From NCBI GenBank assembly GCA_025465475.1, contig JAODMR010000108.1, positions 1-64,000 on the forward strand: DNA of 64,000 bases, in the 5' to 3' direction. This document shows positions 55,044-64,000 of this stretch, piece by piece (position 1 is the first letter of the stretch; each line of letters begins with the position of its first letter). Both the position numbers and the translations under genes were made by a program. Source of the DNA: Micrococcaceae bacterium (GTDB lineage Bacteria; Actinomycetota; Actinomycetes; Actinomycetales; Micrococcaceae). A model generated the notes under the pieces. The model made no database searches and was not told the DNA's origin. It was given only the letters and a program-made list of their open reading frames with translations.

Positions 55044-56651
55044 TTACGCCGCCTTGGGCTTGAGCATGGCCAGGAGCCCCTTTCCGTCCGGCACGCCCAG
55101 ACCGGTGCACGGGTCCCACCCGGTGCCGGCCTGGAACGCGCCGTTGTTGCCCTGGGTGATATCCCGGAAGCCGCTCGTCGACGACGCCGCCGCCGCGCTG
55201 GGATAAATCACGCGCTGTATCAGTCCGAGTGGCTGCCCGGTCGCCTGCACAAGGCGGGCCACGAGCGCCGCCCACAGGGGCGAGACAGCACTGGTGCCGC
55301 CGATAACGGTGTCCTGCCCATCAACCCGCACCCGGTAGCCGGTCTGCGGGTCAGCCACTGCCGCCACGTCCGGCACGCCCCGCCCGCCGTGACCGTTCGG
55401 GGAAGGCACCGTCACTTCCGACTGCCAGGCGGGCAGCGGGAACGCCGTACTCACTCCGCCCCCGGTGGCGCCGGCTCCTCTGCCGTTATTCCAGACCGTT
55501 TCGGACCGAACGGTACCCGTGCGTGGGTCCGCGTCCAGCCGTGTTCCGCCACAGCCGAGCGCGTGCGGGCTTGAGGCCGGGAAGTCAACGTGCGCCAGTC
55601 CGTCGGCCGCCCGGTCGCTGCTGCCGTCGTCACCAGCCGCAGCGGTCACTGTGACCCCCATCAGGACGGCGTCCTGCAGGGCCTGGTCGAAGGCTGTGCG
55701 GGCCTGCTCGGTCCACCCTTCCTCCACCTGGCCCCAACTGATGCTGATGGCGGCGGGGGTCGGGCTGGCATGAGCGGCCTGGGTAACGGCGTCGATGAAG
55801 CCTGCGTCCGTGTTCGGCGCAAAATAAACCAGGAGAGTTGCTCCGGGAGCCAAGGCACCCGCCACCTCAATGTCCAGCATGACTTCCCCGTCCGCGCCGT
55901 TCGGGTCGTTCCCCGGCAGGTTGGCCCCGCCATCGACGCCAACGGCGGAAATGTCCGGGGTCGACAAGCCCAGCTGGCCAAAATAGGCGTCCAAATCCGC
56001 CTGCACGTAGCCGCCGCCCAGCTCAATGATTGCGATCGTCTGACCCGCCCCGTCATAACCCTCCGGAAAGCCGTACACCGCGCCAAGCTCCACAGGCGTA
56101 TAGGAGGTGACCGGTGCCGCTGCGGAAGCGGTCCGGAACAGGGCCCTGGACTGGGGCCGGTCATCAAGGCCCAGCACTGCCGTGACGACACCGTCCAGTT
56201 CTGCGGGGACGCTCAGCGGCCCGCTGCGGTGTCGTTGGTTTGTGGGGTGCCCATCCCGGCTCCGGACCTCAAATTCCTGCAGGTCGGTGCCGAAAATGCG
56301 GGCCATGACGGCTGCCGAACCGGCCACGCGGACCCGGCGGCTCGCCTGATCAGCGGAAATGATGGTGGCCCCAAGCCGGGTCAGGGTGGTTCGCACGGAG
56401 TCCAGGTCCTCGGGGGCGGCACCAAACTCTTCCGCCAGTTGCTCGGGAGTCAGGCGGCGCGCGTAGGCGTCCTCACCCGGCTCCGCCCGACGGCGCAGGA
56501 TCACCGTCGCCTCCACCGGTGCCGCTGCCAGCAGGGGCCGGGCGGCTGCGGTGACGAACCCGGCCAGGGGTGGGCGTTCGCTGCCGGGAAGGGGCCGCAA
56601 TTCCAAGCCGGCCAGCTGGGACAGGTCCGGAACCGGATCTTCGTTTCTCAT
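55044..56651 (-). CDS. S53 family peptidase (sedolisin/kumamolisin-like) with activation domain
   Basis: DGEVMLDIEVAGALAPGA; AISISWGQVEEGWT; TAAAGDDGSSD; GGTSAVSPLWAAL; GFRDITQGNNGAFQAGTGWDPCTGLGVPDG. Confidence 0.93.
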   Translation of the reverse strand: MRNEDPVPDLSQLAGLELRPLPGSERPPLAGFVTAAARPLLAAAPVEATVILRRRAEPGEDAYARRLTPEQLAEEFGAAPEDLDSVRTTLTRLGATIISADQASRRVRVAGSAAVMARIFGTDLQEFEVRSRDGHPTNQRHRSGPLSVPAELDGVVTAVLGLDDRPQSRALFRTASAAAPVTSYTPVELGAVYGFPEGYDGAGQTIAIIELGGGYVQADLDAYFGQLGLSTPDISAVGVDGGANLPGNDPNGADGEVMLDIEVAGALAPGATLLVYFAPNTDAGFIDAVTQAAHASPTPAAISISWGQVEEGWTEQARTAFDQALQDAVLMGVTVTAAAGDDGSSDRAADGLAHVDFPASSPHALGCGGTRLDADPRTGTVRSETVWNNGRGAGATGGGVSTAFPLPAWQSEVTVPSPNGHGGRGVPDVAAVADPQTGYRVRVDGQDTVIGGTSAVSPLWAALVARLVQATGQPLGLIQRVIYPSAAAASSTSGFRDITQGNNGAFQAGTGWDPCTGLGVPDGKGLLAMLKPKAA

Positions 56652-56756
56652 GGCAACGGTTTACCACCGTGCACCGACACAATGTAAGAGCGGTCGGCCT
56701 GCACTCAGCGGCCGGCCGGCGCTGGAATGGTCAGGCTCGGCGCGTGTGGGTCAGGT

Positions 56757-57398
56757 TCAGCGCTTGACGGCCAACAGCAGTCCGTCTCCCGTGGGGAGCA
56801 GCGCGGACATCAGCTGGTCATTGTCCCGGATCCATTTGCCGACCTGGCGCAGCACCACGGTCCCGGCTTCACGGCTGGCCGGGTCTGACACCCGGTCTTT
56901 GTCCAGGGCGTCGTTGACGATCAGCAGTCCGCCGGATTTGAGCAGACGGACGGCCTGCTCAACGTAACCGGGATACGACGGCTTGTCCGCGTCCAGGAAG
57001 ACCAGGTCATAGGCGGCGTCGGTGAGCCGAGGCAGGACATCAGCGGCACGGCCGGAAATGGTCCTGGTGCGGTTGGCGGGCGAGCCGGATTCCTGGAAAG
57101 CCTCCCGTGCGGCCTTCAGGTGGTCCACGTCGACGTCGATGGTGGTCAGGACCGACTGAGGTCCCAACCCCCGCAGCAGTGCGACACCGGAAACCCCGGC
57201 ACCGGTCCCAATTTCCACTGCCGTTTGTGCCTTGGAAGCCGCTGCGAGCACCGTCAGGGCTGCGGCGGTGCCGGCGCTGACGGGGGATACACCCAGCTCG
57301 TGAGAGCGTTCTCGGGCGCGCAGCAGGACCTCGTCCTCGGCTGGCAGTCCCTCGGTGTAGGACCAGCTGGTGGTCTTGTCGGCGCTCATGCGGTTCAC
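56757..57398 (-). CDS. O-methyltransferase (class I SAM, family 3)
   Basis: [79 protein letters not shown]. Confidence 0.92.
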   Translation of the reverse strand: MNRMSADKTTSWSYTEGLPAEDEVLLRARERSHELGVSPVSAGTAAALTVLAAASKAQTAVEIGTGAGVSGVALLRGLGPQSVLTTIDVDVDHLKAAREAFQESGSPANRTRTISGRAADVLPRLTDAAYDLVFLDADKPSYPGYVEQAVRLLKSGGLLIVNDALDKDRVSDPASREAGTVVLRQVGKWIRDNDQLMSALLPTGDGLLLAVKR

Positions 57399-57665
57399 TT
57401 TCCTGACGGCGGGCAGATGGCTTCCAGCCTACTGCCTCGCCGCACCGGCTGCGCCCAGCGCGAAATCCCCACCGGAGTCAGCAAACATCCAGCTTTCTCT
57501 GGGACGATTAAGTCTCCTTGGACCAACGAAGTCGTTCCGAAAAAGTGCAGTGGACGGGCAATCCAATCCGGCCGTCGCTACGAATCGCTGATGTCGCCGG
57601 CAGGAATGCCGACGGACCGGCATCAGCCGGGACATACCGGAGGTCAGGAACCGAGAGAAGAGGCC

Positions 57666-58313
57666 ATGGATACAGCAGTATCGGCTCCGGAAATCAACGG
57701 GGCGAATGTGGGGTCGGAGGGCGTTCCGGCGGACTGGACCCCGCCCAGCTGGGAGGAGGTGGTCACGAACCACTCCGCCAAGGTGTTCCGTCTCGCTTAC
57801 CGCCTCACCGGTAACAAGTACGACGCCGAGGACCTCACACAGGAAGTCTTTGTCCGGGTCTTCCGTTCGCTCGCCAACTTCAAGCCCGGAACCCTGGACG
57901 GTTGGCTGCACCGGATCACCACCAACCTGTTCCTCGATCAGGCACGCCGCAAGACGCGGATCCGTTTTGATGCCCTGGCCGAGGACGCCGAGTCGCGCCT
58001 GGCGGGCCGGGACCCGGGGCCGGAGCGGAGCTTCGAGTTCAACAATCTGGATATCGATATCCAGGCCGCCCTTGAAGCCCTACCGCCCGACTTCCGGGCT
58101 GCCGTGGTGCTGTGCGACCTGGAGGGGCTCTCCTACGACGAGGTGGCCTTGGCGCTGGACGTCAAACTGGGAACGGTTCGTTCACGGATCCACCGGGGCC
58201 GGACCATGCTCCGGGAATCTTTGGCGCATCGGGCACCGCAACGCGCCAGCCTTGAAACGCCGACCAAAGCCAAATCCCGCATCCAGTTGCCCCGTGTTCT
58301 GGGAGTCCGCTAG
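57666..58313 (+). CDS. sigE: ECF RNA polymerase sigma factor SigE
   Basis: [56 protein letters not shown]; region 4 [35 protein letters not shown]. Confidence 0.95.
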   Translation: MDTAVSAPEINGANVGSEGVPADWTPPSWEEVVTNHSAKVFRLAYRLTGNKYDAEDLTQEVFVRVFRSLANFKPGTLDGWLHRITTNLFLDQARRKTRIRFDALAEDAESRLAGRDPGPERSFEFNNLDIDIQAALEALPPDFRAAVVLCDLEGLSYDEVALALDVKLGTVRSRIHRGRTMLRESLAHRAPQRASLETPTKAKSRIQLPRVLGVR

Positions 58314-58321
58314 AGGTTCAC

Positions 58322-58867
58322 ATGCCCCATCTTGGATCCGCTGCAGAGGACTACCTCACCGGGCACGGGACCACCGAAGGTCGCCGCCGCCAGGAGGAAC
58401 ACCTGCAGGTGTGCCCGTCCTGCCGCTTGCTGGTCGCCCGTGAGCGGCAACGACTGCACCTGCTGACCGCTGCCCCATGCCCGCCGCCTGCGAACGATCT
58501 GGCTGCCCGCATCCTTTCCAGGACCAGGGAACTTGACACGTCCGGCACCGACGAATTGCGGCTGCCCTACCGGGGACGCCGGGCCACCCGCCGGGTGGTG
58601 TTGACGGCCGCCGCCCTGGCGGTGGCCGGAACGCTCGGTGGCACCGCGTACCTGGCCGGTGCCACCCCGTCGACCAGCGCCGCGACGCACCTCGCCGGCG
58701 CTGCCTCGACGGCCGGCTTCGCCCCACTGCCCACCCGGAACGGTTTGGCCCGAGGAGTCGCCTCCCGGCAGCAGGGAACGCCCGCAACGGCCCCAAAAGC
58801 ACCCACCGCGCAGGATCCGTGCTCGCGCATCCTGCGCGGCCTGGCCCGCATCATTCGGCTCAGTTGA
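58322..58867 (+). CDS. zinc-finger-type anti-sigma factor
   Basis: EEHLQVCPSCRLLV (HxxxCxxC) and one TM region; adjacent to sigE. Confidence 0.8.
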   Translation: MPHLGSAAEDYLTGHGTTEGRRRQEEHLQVCPSCRLLVARERQRLHLLTAAPCPPPANDLAARILSRTRELDTSGTDELRLPYRGRRATRRVVLTAAALAVAGTLGGTAYLAGATPSTSAATHLAGAASTAGFAPLPTRNGLARGVASRQQGTPATAPKAPTAQDPCSRILRGLARIIRLS

Positions 58868-58948
58868 CTAGCCCCGTAGGGCCCGCCTTCCGGGAAACCG
58901 CTTTCGCAAACTCGTTGCATTCGATCGGCTAAGGGTAATCTTCGTTAC

Positions 58949-59353
58949 GTGCTAGGTATCAACGCTCCCGAGCTGCTCATCATCGCCGTCGTGGCGGTCC
59001 TGGTGATCGGTCCTGCGCGCCTGCCGGAATATGCGGAAAAACTGCGGAACCTGATTCGGGAGCTGCGCCGGATGGCCAGCGGCGCCCGGGACACGATCAA
59101 GGAAGAAGCCGGCGTCGACCTGGACGATATCGACTGGAAGAAGCTGGACCCCCGGCAGTATGACCCCCGGCGCATCATCCGCGACGCCTTGATGGACGAC
59201 GACATGCCGGCGTCCCCCAACAGGCCTATCGGCACGGCTGCTCCGGCCGCCGTGGCCGCCATTACCGGGGCGGCAGCCGAAACGGCCGCCCACCGACCGG
59301 TGCAGCGGCTTGCGCCAGGTCAGGCAGCACCCTTCGACGTCGAAGCCACGTAG
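58949..59353 (+). CDS. tatB: Sec-independent protein translocase TatB
   Basis: MLGINAPELLIIAVVAVLVIGPARLPEYAEKLRNLIRELRRMA. Confidence 0.9.
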   Translation: MLGINAPELLIIAVVAVLVIGPARLPEYAEKLRNLIRELRRMASGARDTIKEEAGVDLDDIDWKKLDPRQYDPRRIIRDALMDDDMPASPNRPIGTAAPAAVAAITGAAAETAAHRPVQRLAPGQAAPFDVEAT

Positions 59354-59394
59354 CCCCCGCGGCTTGGCTGGAGCCATGCGGCTTACGGCCTGCA

Positions 59395-60522
59395 TCAGGC
59401 GGGAGAGACGCCCAGCCGCAGGCCCGATAATCCACGCGGACGGGTGGCCAACTGGTCCGCCACGGACTGCAGGGCGACGGCGCCGGGCGATGACGGTGCC
59501 GACAACACAATGGGCGAGCCCCGGTCGCCGCCCTCCCGCAACGCGATATCCAGCGGTATCCGGCCCATCAGCGGCACGTCCCGCTGCACCGTCTGGCTAA
59601 GCCGCGCGGCGAGCTTCGCCCCGCCGCCGGAGCCGAACAGCTCCAAGGTGCTGCCATCGGGCAGGACCATGCCGGACATGTTCTCCACCACCCCGGCCAC
59701 GGTCTGCCCGGTCTGCAGGGCGATTGCCCCGGCCCGCTCGGCAACATCGGCTGCGGCGTCCTGGGGCGTGGTCACCACCAGGATCTCCGCCTTGGGCAGC
59801 AGCTGTGCCACCGAGATGGCCACGTCACCGGTGCCCGGCGGCAGGTCCAGGAACAGCGCGTCCAGGTCCCCGAAGTACACATCCGTCAGGAACTGTTCCA
59901 GCGCGCGGTGCAGCATCGGTCCCCGCCACGCCACCGGCTGGTTTCCGGCAACGAACATGCCGATGGAAATAACCTTCACGCCGTACGCCACCGGGGGCAG
60001 GATCATTTCGTCGACGCGGGTAGGCTGCTGCGTGATCCCCATCAGCCCCGGCACTGAGAAACCGTAGATGTCTGCGTCAACGATGCCCACGCGTTGGCCC
60101 CGGGCGGCCAGGGCTGTTGCCAGGTTAACGGTGACGCTCGATTTGCCGACGCCGCCTTTACCACTGGCCACGGCGTAGACCCTGGTCAGCGACCCCGGCT
60201 CGTTGAAGGGAATGCCGCGTTGGGTTCCGGTGCCCTTCAGCTGATCCTTCAGGGCCTGCCGCTGTTCCGGGCTCATGACGGTTAGTTCGACGTCGACCCC
60301 GGTCACGCCGGGCAGCGCGCTCAAGGCCCGGGTCGCGTCAGCGGTGATGGTTTCCCGCAGGGGACATCCGGCTACTGTCAGCCGCACCAGGGCAGCCACC
60401 CGGCCGGTGTCGGTCATCCGCACGTCAGCGACCATGCCCAGGTCGGTGATGGGACGCCGCAATTCGGGATCCAGCACGGTGGACAGGGCCGCGAACAGCT
60501 GGTCATTCGAGGGCAGGGGCAC
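59395..60522 (-). CDS. mrp: Mrp/NBP35 family P-loop ATPase
   Basis: VYAVASGKGGVGKSSVTVNLATALAARGQRVGIVDADIYGFSVPGLMG; N-terminal DUF59-like domain. Confidence 0.95.
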   Translation of the reverse strand: MPLPSNDQLFAALSTVLDPELRRPITDLGMVADVRMTDTGRVAALVRLTVAGCPLRETITADATRALSALPGVTGVDVELTVMSPEQRQALKDQLKGTGTQRGIPFNEPGSLTRVYAVASGKGGVGKSSVTVNLATALAARGQRVGIVDADIYGFSVPGLMGITQQPTRVDEMILPPVAYGVKVISIGMFVAGNQPVAWRGPMLHRALEQFLTDVYFGDLDALFLDLPPGTGDVAISVAQLLPKAEILVVTTPQDAAADVAERAGAIALQTGQTVAGVVENMSGMVLPDGSTLELFGSGGGAKLAARLSQTVQRDVPLMGRIPLDIALREGGDRGSPIVLSAPSSPGAVALQSVADQLATRPRGLSGLRLGVSPA

Positions 60523-60524
60523 TG

Positions 60525-61265
60525 TCAGCTACCTGAACCTGACCGTGTCCGGCGGTACGGGCTGTTTCCGGCTGCACCGGTCCCCGCGGAGCCAGGGCCG
60601 GCGCTGCCGCCGGAAGCCGGGGCAGTGTTTGCGGAGCCGGCGGGAGCGGGCGAACCGCTGCCTGAAGCAATATGGCGGGCAGAACGGATCTTCGGCAGGG
60701 CCTGGGTCCGCGGAGCGCCCCTGCTGTCCCTGGACCTGTCGCCGCGCCTGTCCGCTGCCTCCTCGTCGTCGCCCTCCTGGGTGTTCACCAGCTCCTCCAG
60801 CAGGGACCGCAGTTCGGAACGGACAAAGTCGCGGGTGGCCACGTCCCGCAGTGAGATCCGCAGGGCGGCGACCTCCCGGGTCAGGTACTCGGTGTCCGCA
60901 AGGTTGCGTTCATCCCTGGCCCGGTCCTGTTCAATGGTCACCCGGTCGCGATCGTCCTGCCGGTTCTGGGCGAGCAGAATCAGGGGTGCCGCGTAGGAGG
61001 CCTGGGTGGAGAAGAAAAGGTTGAGCAGGATGAACGGGTAGGGGTCCCATTGCAGGCCGAACAGGCCGATGACGTTGATGGCCACCCAGACGATCACAAA
61101 GATGGTCATGTAGAACAGGAAGTTCGCCGTGCCCATGTAGCGGGCAAAGCGCTCCGCGAACCGGCCAAAGGCGTCGGGGTCCGCGCCAAAGTTCGGCAGC
61201 ATCCGGGACCGCAGCTCCCGCGGAGTGTCCAGTCCTGCCGTGTTGTAGGTGCGCTTCTCAGCCAA
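60525..61265 (-). CDS. DUF1003 membrane protein
   Basis: FLFYMTIFVIVWVAINVIGLFGLQWDPYPFILLNLFFSTQASYAAPLILLAQNRQDDRDR. Confidence 0.93.
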   Translation of the reverse strand: MAEKRTYNTAGLDTPRELRSRMLPNFGADPDAFGRFAERFARYMGTANFLFYMTIFVIVWVAINVIGLFGLQWDPYPFILLNLFFSTQASYAAPLILLAQNRQDDRDRVTIEQDRARDERNLADTEYLTREVAALRISLRDVATRDFVRSELRSLLEELVNTQEGDDEEAADRRGDRSRDSRGAPRTQALPKIRSARHIASGSGSPAPAGSANTAPASGGSAGPGSAGTGAAGNSPYRRTRSGSGS

Positions 61266-62541
61266 TCCGGCCTCCTAGCCTGCGCAGCGGGGCGCCGTCG
61301 TCGTGGGTGCGCCAGTCATCGGGCAGAAGGTGGTCCAGGAGGTCATCAACAGTCACCGCCCCCACCAGGCGGCCGGCGTCATTGACCACCGGCAGCGAAT
61401 TCAGGTTGTAGGAGGCCATGGTGTGGCTGACCTCGCTGATGTTGGCGAGGTCGGACACCGGTTCCAGATTCTTGTCCACGAGCGTGCCCAGTTGTTCCGG
61501 CGGGGCGCTGCGCAGCAGTTGCTGGATGTGGACGACGCCCAGGAACCGCCCCGTGGGGGTTTCCAGCGGGGGGCGGCAAATGAAGATGGCCGATGCGAGG
61601 GCGGGGGAGAGGTCCTCGCTGCGGACATGGGCCAGCGCTTCGGCAACCGTCGCTTCGGGTGGCAGGATCACCGGCACCGGGGTCATCAGGGCCCCGGCGG
61701 TGTCATCCTCGTACTGCAGCAGGCGCCGCACGTCCTCTGCCTCGTCCGGGTCCATCAACAGCAGCAGTTCCTCTGCCTTCGCGCTTGGCAGGTCCGCCAG
61801 CAGGTCGGCAGCGTCGTCGGGATCCATTTCCTCCAGCACGTCAGCGGCGCGCTCATTATCCAGCGCGGAGAGCAGGGTGACCTGGTCCTCCTCCGGCAGT
61901 TCCTGCAGCACGTCCGCGAGCCGCTCGTCCTGCAGTTCGCTGGCGACTTCGATCCGTCGCTTATCGCTCATCTCCTGCAGCGCGTCGGCAAAGTCCGCGG
62001 GTTTCAGGTCCTCGTGGGTGGCGACGAACTGGCTGGCACCCTGCGGTTCGGTGTCGGCGCCCTGCAGCGCGTCGGCCCAGTCGATCAGGAGCGTGTGTCC
62101 GCGCCGCAGCCCGCGCAGCCGGGACGTGGAGCTGCCGCGACGGACGAACAGTTTGGAGACCAGCCAGTCCCCGTTGCGCTGCTGGTCCAGGGCCATGTCC
62201 TCAATGATGGCCTCACCGCTGCCATCCTTCAGGGTGACCTTGCGGTCAAAGAGTTCGGCGACGACCAACTGCTCGGCACCACGCTGTTCAAAGCGGCGCA
62301 GGTTCACCAGCCCGGTGCAGATGATCTGGCCCTGATCCATCGACGTCAACCGGGTCATCGGCACGAAGACGCGCTTCTTGCCGGGGACTTCAACCACGAT
62401 GCCGACCGCGTGCGGAGCTCCGCGGAGGCCGCGGGAGAGCACGACGACGTCCCGCAACCGGCCCAGCCGGTCGCCGAGAGGGTCGAAGACATCCAGTCCT
62501 AGCAGCCGCGCGACAAACACGCGTGAGGGAGTTGTGCTCAC
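61258..62541 (-). CDS. MgtE N-terminal / CBS-domain protein
   Basis: LQELPEEDQVTLLSALDNERAADVLEEMDPDDAADLLADLPSAKAEELLLLMDPDEAEDVRRLLQYEDDTAGALM plus paired CBS domains; no TM domain. Confidence 0.92.
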   Translation of the reverse strand: MSTTPSRVFVARLLGLDVFDPLGDRLGRLRDVVVLSRGLRGAPHAVGIVVEVPGKKRVFVPMTRLTSMDQGQIICTGLVNLRRFEQRGAEQLVVAELFDRKVTLKDGSGEAIIEDMALDQQRNGDWLVSKLFVRRGSSTSRLRGLRRGHTLLIDWADALQGADTEPQGASQFVATHEDLKPADFADALQEMSDKRRIEVASELQDERLADVLQELPEEDQVTLLSALDNERAADVLEEMDPDDAADLLADLPSAKAEELLLLMDPDEAEDVRRLLQYEDDTAGALMTPVPVILPPEATVAEALAHVRSEDLSPALASAIFICRPPLETPTGRFLGVVHIQQLLRSAPPEQLGTLVDKNLEPVSDLANISEVSHTMASYNLNSLPVVNDAGRLVGAVTVDDLLDHLLPDDWRTHDDGAPLRRLGGRIG

Positions 62542-62660
62542 AGTTACAGGCTACGTCGAAGCGGCTCGAACGCAGCAATTCCGCTGGGGCATCTTACGCC
62601 CGGCGTTCACTTCGAGCGATAATCCTGCTGCCTTCCAGCTGGATGGGGAACAATGAGGAC

Positions 62661-63584
62661 ATGGCTAACCTCTTTGGACGAACCCGGTCTCTGGACGAAT
62701 CCCGCAGCGTGCCGACCGGTGACACGGTCGGCTCATACACGTCCTACCTGGACGCGCAGAAGGCTGTGGACTACCTGGCGGACCAGCAGTTCCCGGTCCA
62801 GCTGGTGTCCATCGTCGGCAACGACCTGAAGATGGTGGAGCGCGTGACCGGGCGGCTGACCTACCCGCGGGTTGCGCTGTCCGGCGCGCTGACCGGAGCG
62901 TGGTTCGGCCTGTTCGTTGGGGTGCTGTTAAGCCTCTTCGGTCCCTCGGCGAACGGCGAGGGCTATTTCTCCATCCTGACCTCCATCCTCATGGGTGCAG
63001 CGTTCTGGATGCTTTTTGGCGTCTTCACGTATGCGATGCAACGGGGTAAGCGCGACTTCACCTCCACCAGCCAGGTGCTGGCCTCCGGCTACGACGTGAT
63101 CGTCGCCGTGGAGGCCTCACAGGAGGCGCGCCGGTTGCTGGCCCAGCTGCCGATGCGCAACTCCGCGGGACCGGCCACCGCTGCTTCCGCCCGCCCCGCT
63201 CATGCCCCCCAGCCGCAGCAGCCGCCCGTGGGTGCTGCGCCGCGTCGTCCGCAGGGATGGACCGACCCGTACGGCGAGGCTGCGCCGGAACCTGCCCCGG
63301 CGCAGGAACCCGCAGTGCAGGGCGCTGTTCCCGTCCCGGCAGGCAGGACTCCCGGAACTTTCCCGGATCTTCCCGACGGCAGGCCGCAGTACGGTGTCCG
63401 GGTGCGGCCGGAGGCAGGGCAGGAGCCGGAGGCCGGCAACGGTGGCGGCAGCCACGCGGGCACCGAGGCCGTGCCGGCAGGGACCGTACCAACCGGAACG
63501 GTGCCTGTGGGAACAACTGACGAGCAGCGGCCGGCGCCCCGGCAGGGCGCGCACCCGGCCGGGCAGGATGACCGGGAGCCCTGA
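62661..63584 (+). CDS. general stress protein 17M-like N-terminal domain protein with low-complexity Pro/Gly/Thr-rich tail
   Basis: VGSYTSYLDAQKAVDYLADQQFPVQLVSIVGNDLKMVERVTGRLTYPRVALSGALTGAWFGLFVG. Confidence 0.85.
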   Translation: MANLFGRTRSLDESRSVPTGDTVGSYTSYLDAQKAVDYLADQQFPVQLVSIVGNDLKMVERVTGRLTYPRVALSGALTGAWFGLFVGVLLSLFGPSANGEGYFSILTSILMGAAFWMLFGVFTYAMQRGKRDFTSTSQVLASGYDVIVAVEASQEARRLLAQLPMRNSAGPATAASARPAHAPQPQQPPVGAAPRRPQGWTDPYGEAAPEPAPAQEPAVQGAVPVPAGRTPGTFPDLPDGRPQYGVRVRPEAGQEPEAGNGGGSHAGTEAVPAGTVPTGTVPVGTTDEQRPAPRQGAHPAGQDDREP

Positions 63585-63599
63585 CCGGTTTCGCCAGCA

Positions 63600-63643
63600 C
63601 GACGACGGCGACCCGCACCTTCCGGGGCGGGTCGCCGTCGTTG
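63600..63643. terminator. Bidirectional terminator
   Basis: acgacggcgacccgc / gcgggtcgccgtcgt stem between convergent genes, followed by T-rich sequence. Confidence 0.85.
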
Positions 63644-63654
63644 TTTGCCGTCGT

Positions 63655-64000
63655 TTAGGGCGCCTGGCGCGCGGCTTCCTGCGCACCGTAGATGCCTGCC
63701 ATCCACGATTCCACCTCATCCGGGGTGCGGGGCAGGGCGGCACTGAGGTTGACCGGACCGTCAGCGGTGATCAGCACGTCGTCCTCGATCCTCACGCCGA
63801 TGCCGCGGTACTCCTCGGGGATGGCCAGGTCCTCGTCCTTGAAGTAGAGCCCCGGCTCAATGGTGAACACCATGCCTTCGCGGATTTCCCCATCCAGGTA
63901 CAGCTCCCGGCGGGCCTGCGCGCAGTCGTGCACATCCAGGCCCAGGTGGTGGCTGGTGCCGTGCGGCATCCATCGGCGGTGCTGCTGGCCTTCGGGGGAG
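63655..64000 (-). CDS. aminopeptidase P family (Xaa-Pro) metallopeptidase, C-terminal part only
   Basis: SHHLGLDVHDCA; EGMVFTIEPGLYF; RGIGVRIEDDVLIT; frame open to the window edge. Confidence 0.92.
   Translation of the reverse strand, partial: SPEGQQHRRWMPHGTSHHLGLDVHDCAQARRELYLDGEIREGMVFTIEPGLYFKDEDLAIPEEYRGIGVRIEDDVLITADGPVNLSAALPRTPDEVESWMAGIYGAQEAARQAP

Noticed and set aside
55590-56687. 365-aa plus ORF
   Set aside because: Antisense to the S53 peptidase; composition-driven.
61303-62502. 399-aa plus ORF
   Set aside because: Antisense to the MgtE-N/CBS gene.
1-64000. CRISPR arrays, prophage, transposases, rRNA, tRNA
   Set aside because: None seen by eye: no regularly spaced long direct repeats, no integrase/transposase motifs in the ORF track, no cloverleaf-like tRNA sequence recognised. 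A tRNAscan/Infernal run would be needed to exclude small RNAs.

Overview
This 64 kb window is high-GC actinobacterial chromosome. I infer Arthrobacter/Micrococcaceae from protein style, the mycothiol gene mshB and a corynebacterial-type gluABCD transporter. It is almost fully coding, with about 65 protein genes, and I see no rRNA, tRNA, CRISPR array, prophage or transposase. The left part (1-31 kb) is a mosaic of transporters, regulators and housekeeping genes (xseAB, ispH, rmuC, ychF, OpuC-type and Opp-type ABC operons). The right part (33-64 kb) is a conserved actinobacterial backbone: typA, mshB, fdxA, dapC, gltA, galE, dapD, dapE, a LOG gene, tag, a DUF3117 gene, sigE, its anti-sigma gene, tatB, mrp, and DUF1003/CBS genes. 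The strongest anomaly is in the glutamate-type ABC operon between dapE and the LOG gene. Both the ATPase gene (gluA) and the binding-protein gene (gluB) carry a single in-frame TAG, with intact conserved coding sequence continuing in frame after it. Other notable signals are a 64-bp symmetric multipartite dyad upstream of that operon, a six-copy 14-bp-periodic TGCAAAG array upstream of an ArsR-like regulator, nested perfect palindromes in the first codons of mshB, several operator-like dyads, and short tandem repeats at gene 3' ends. Everything here was read by eye and from the ORF track; no database search was run.
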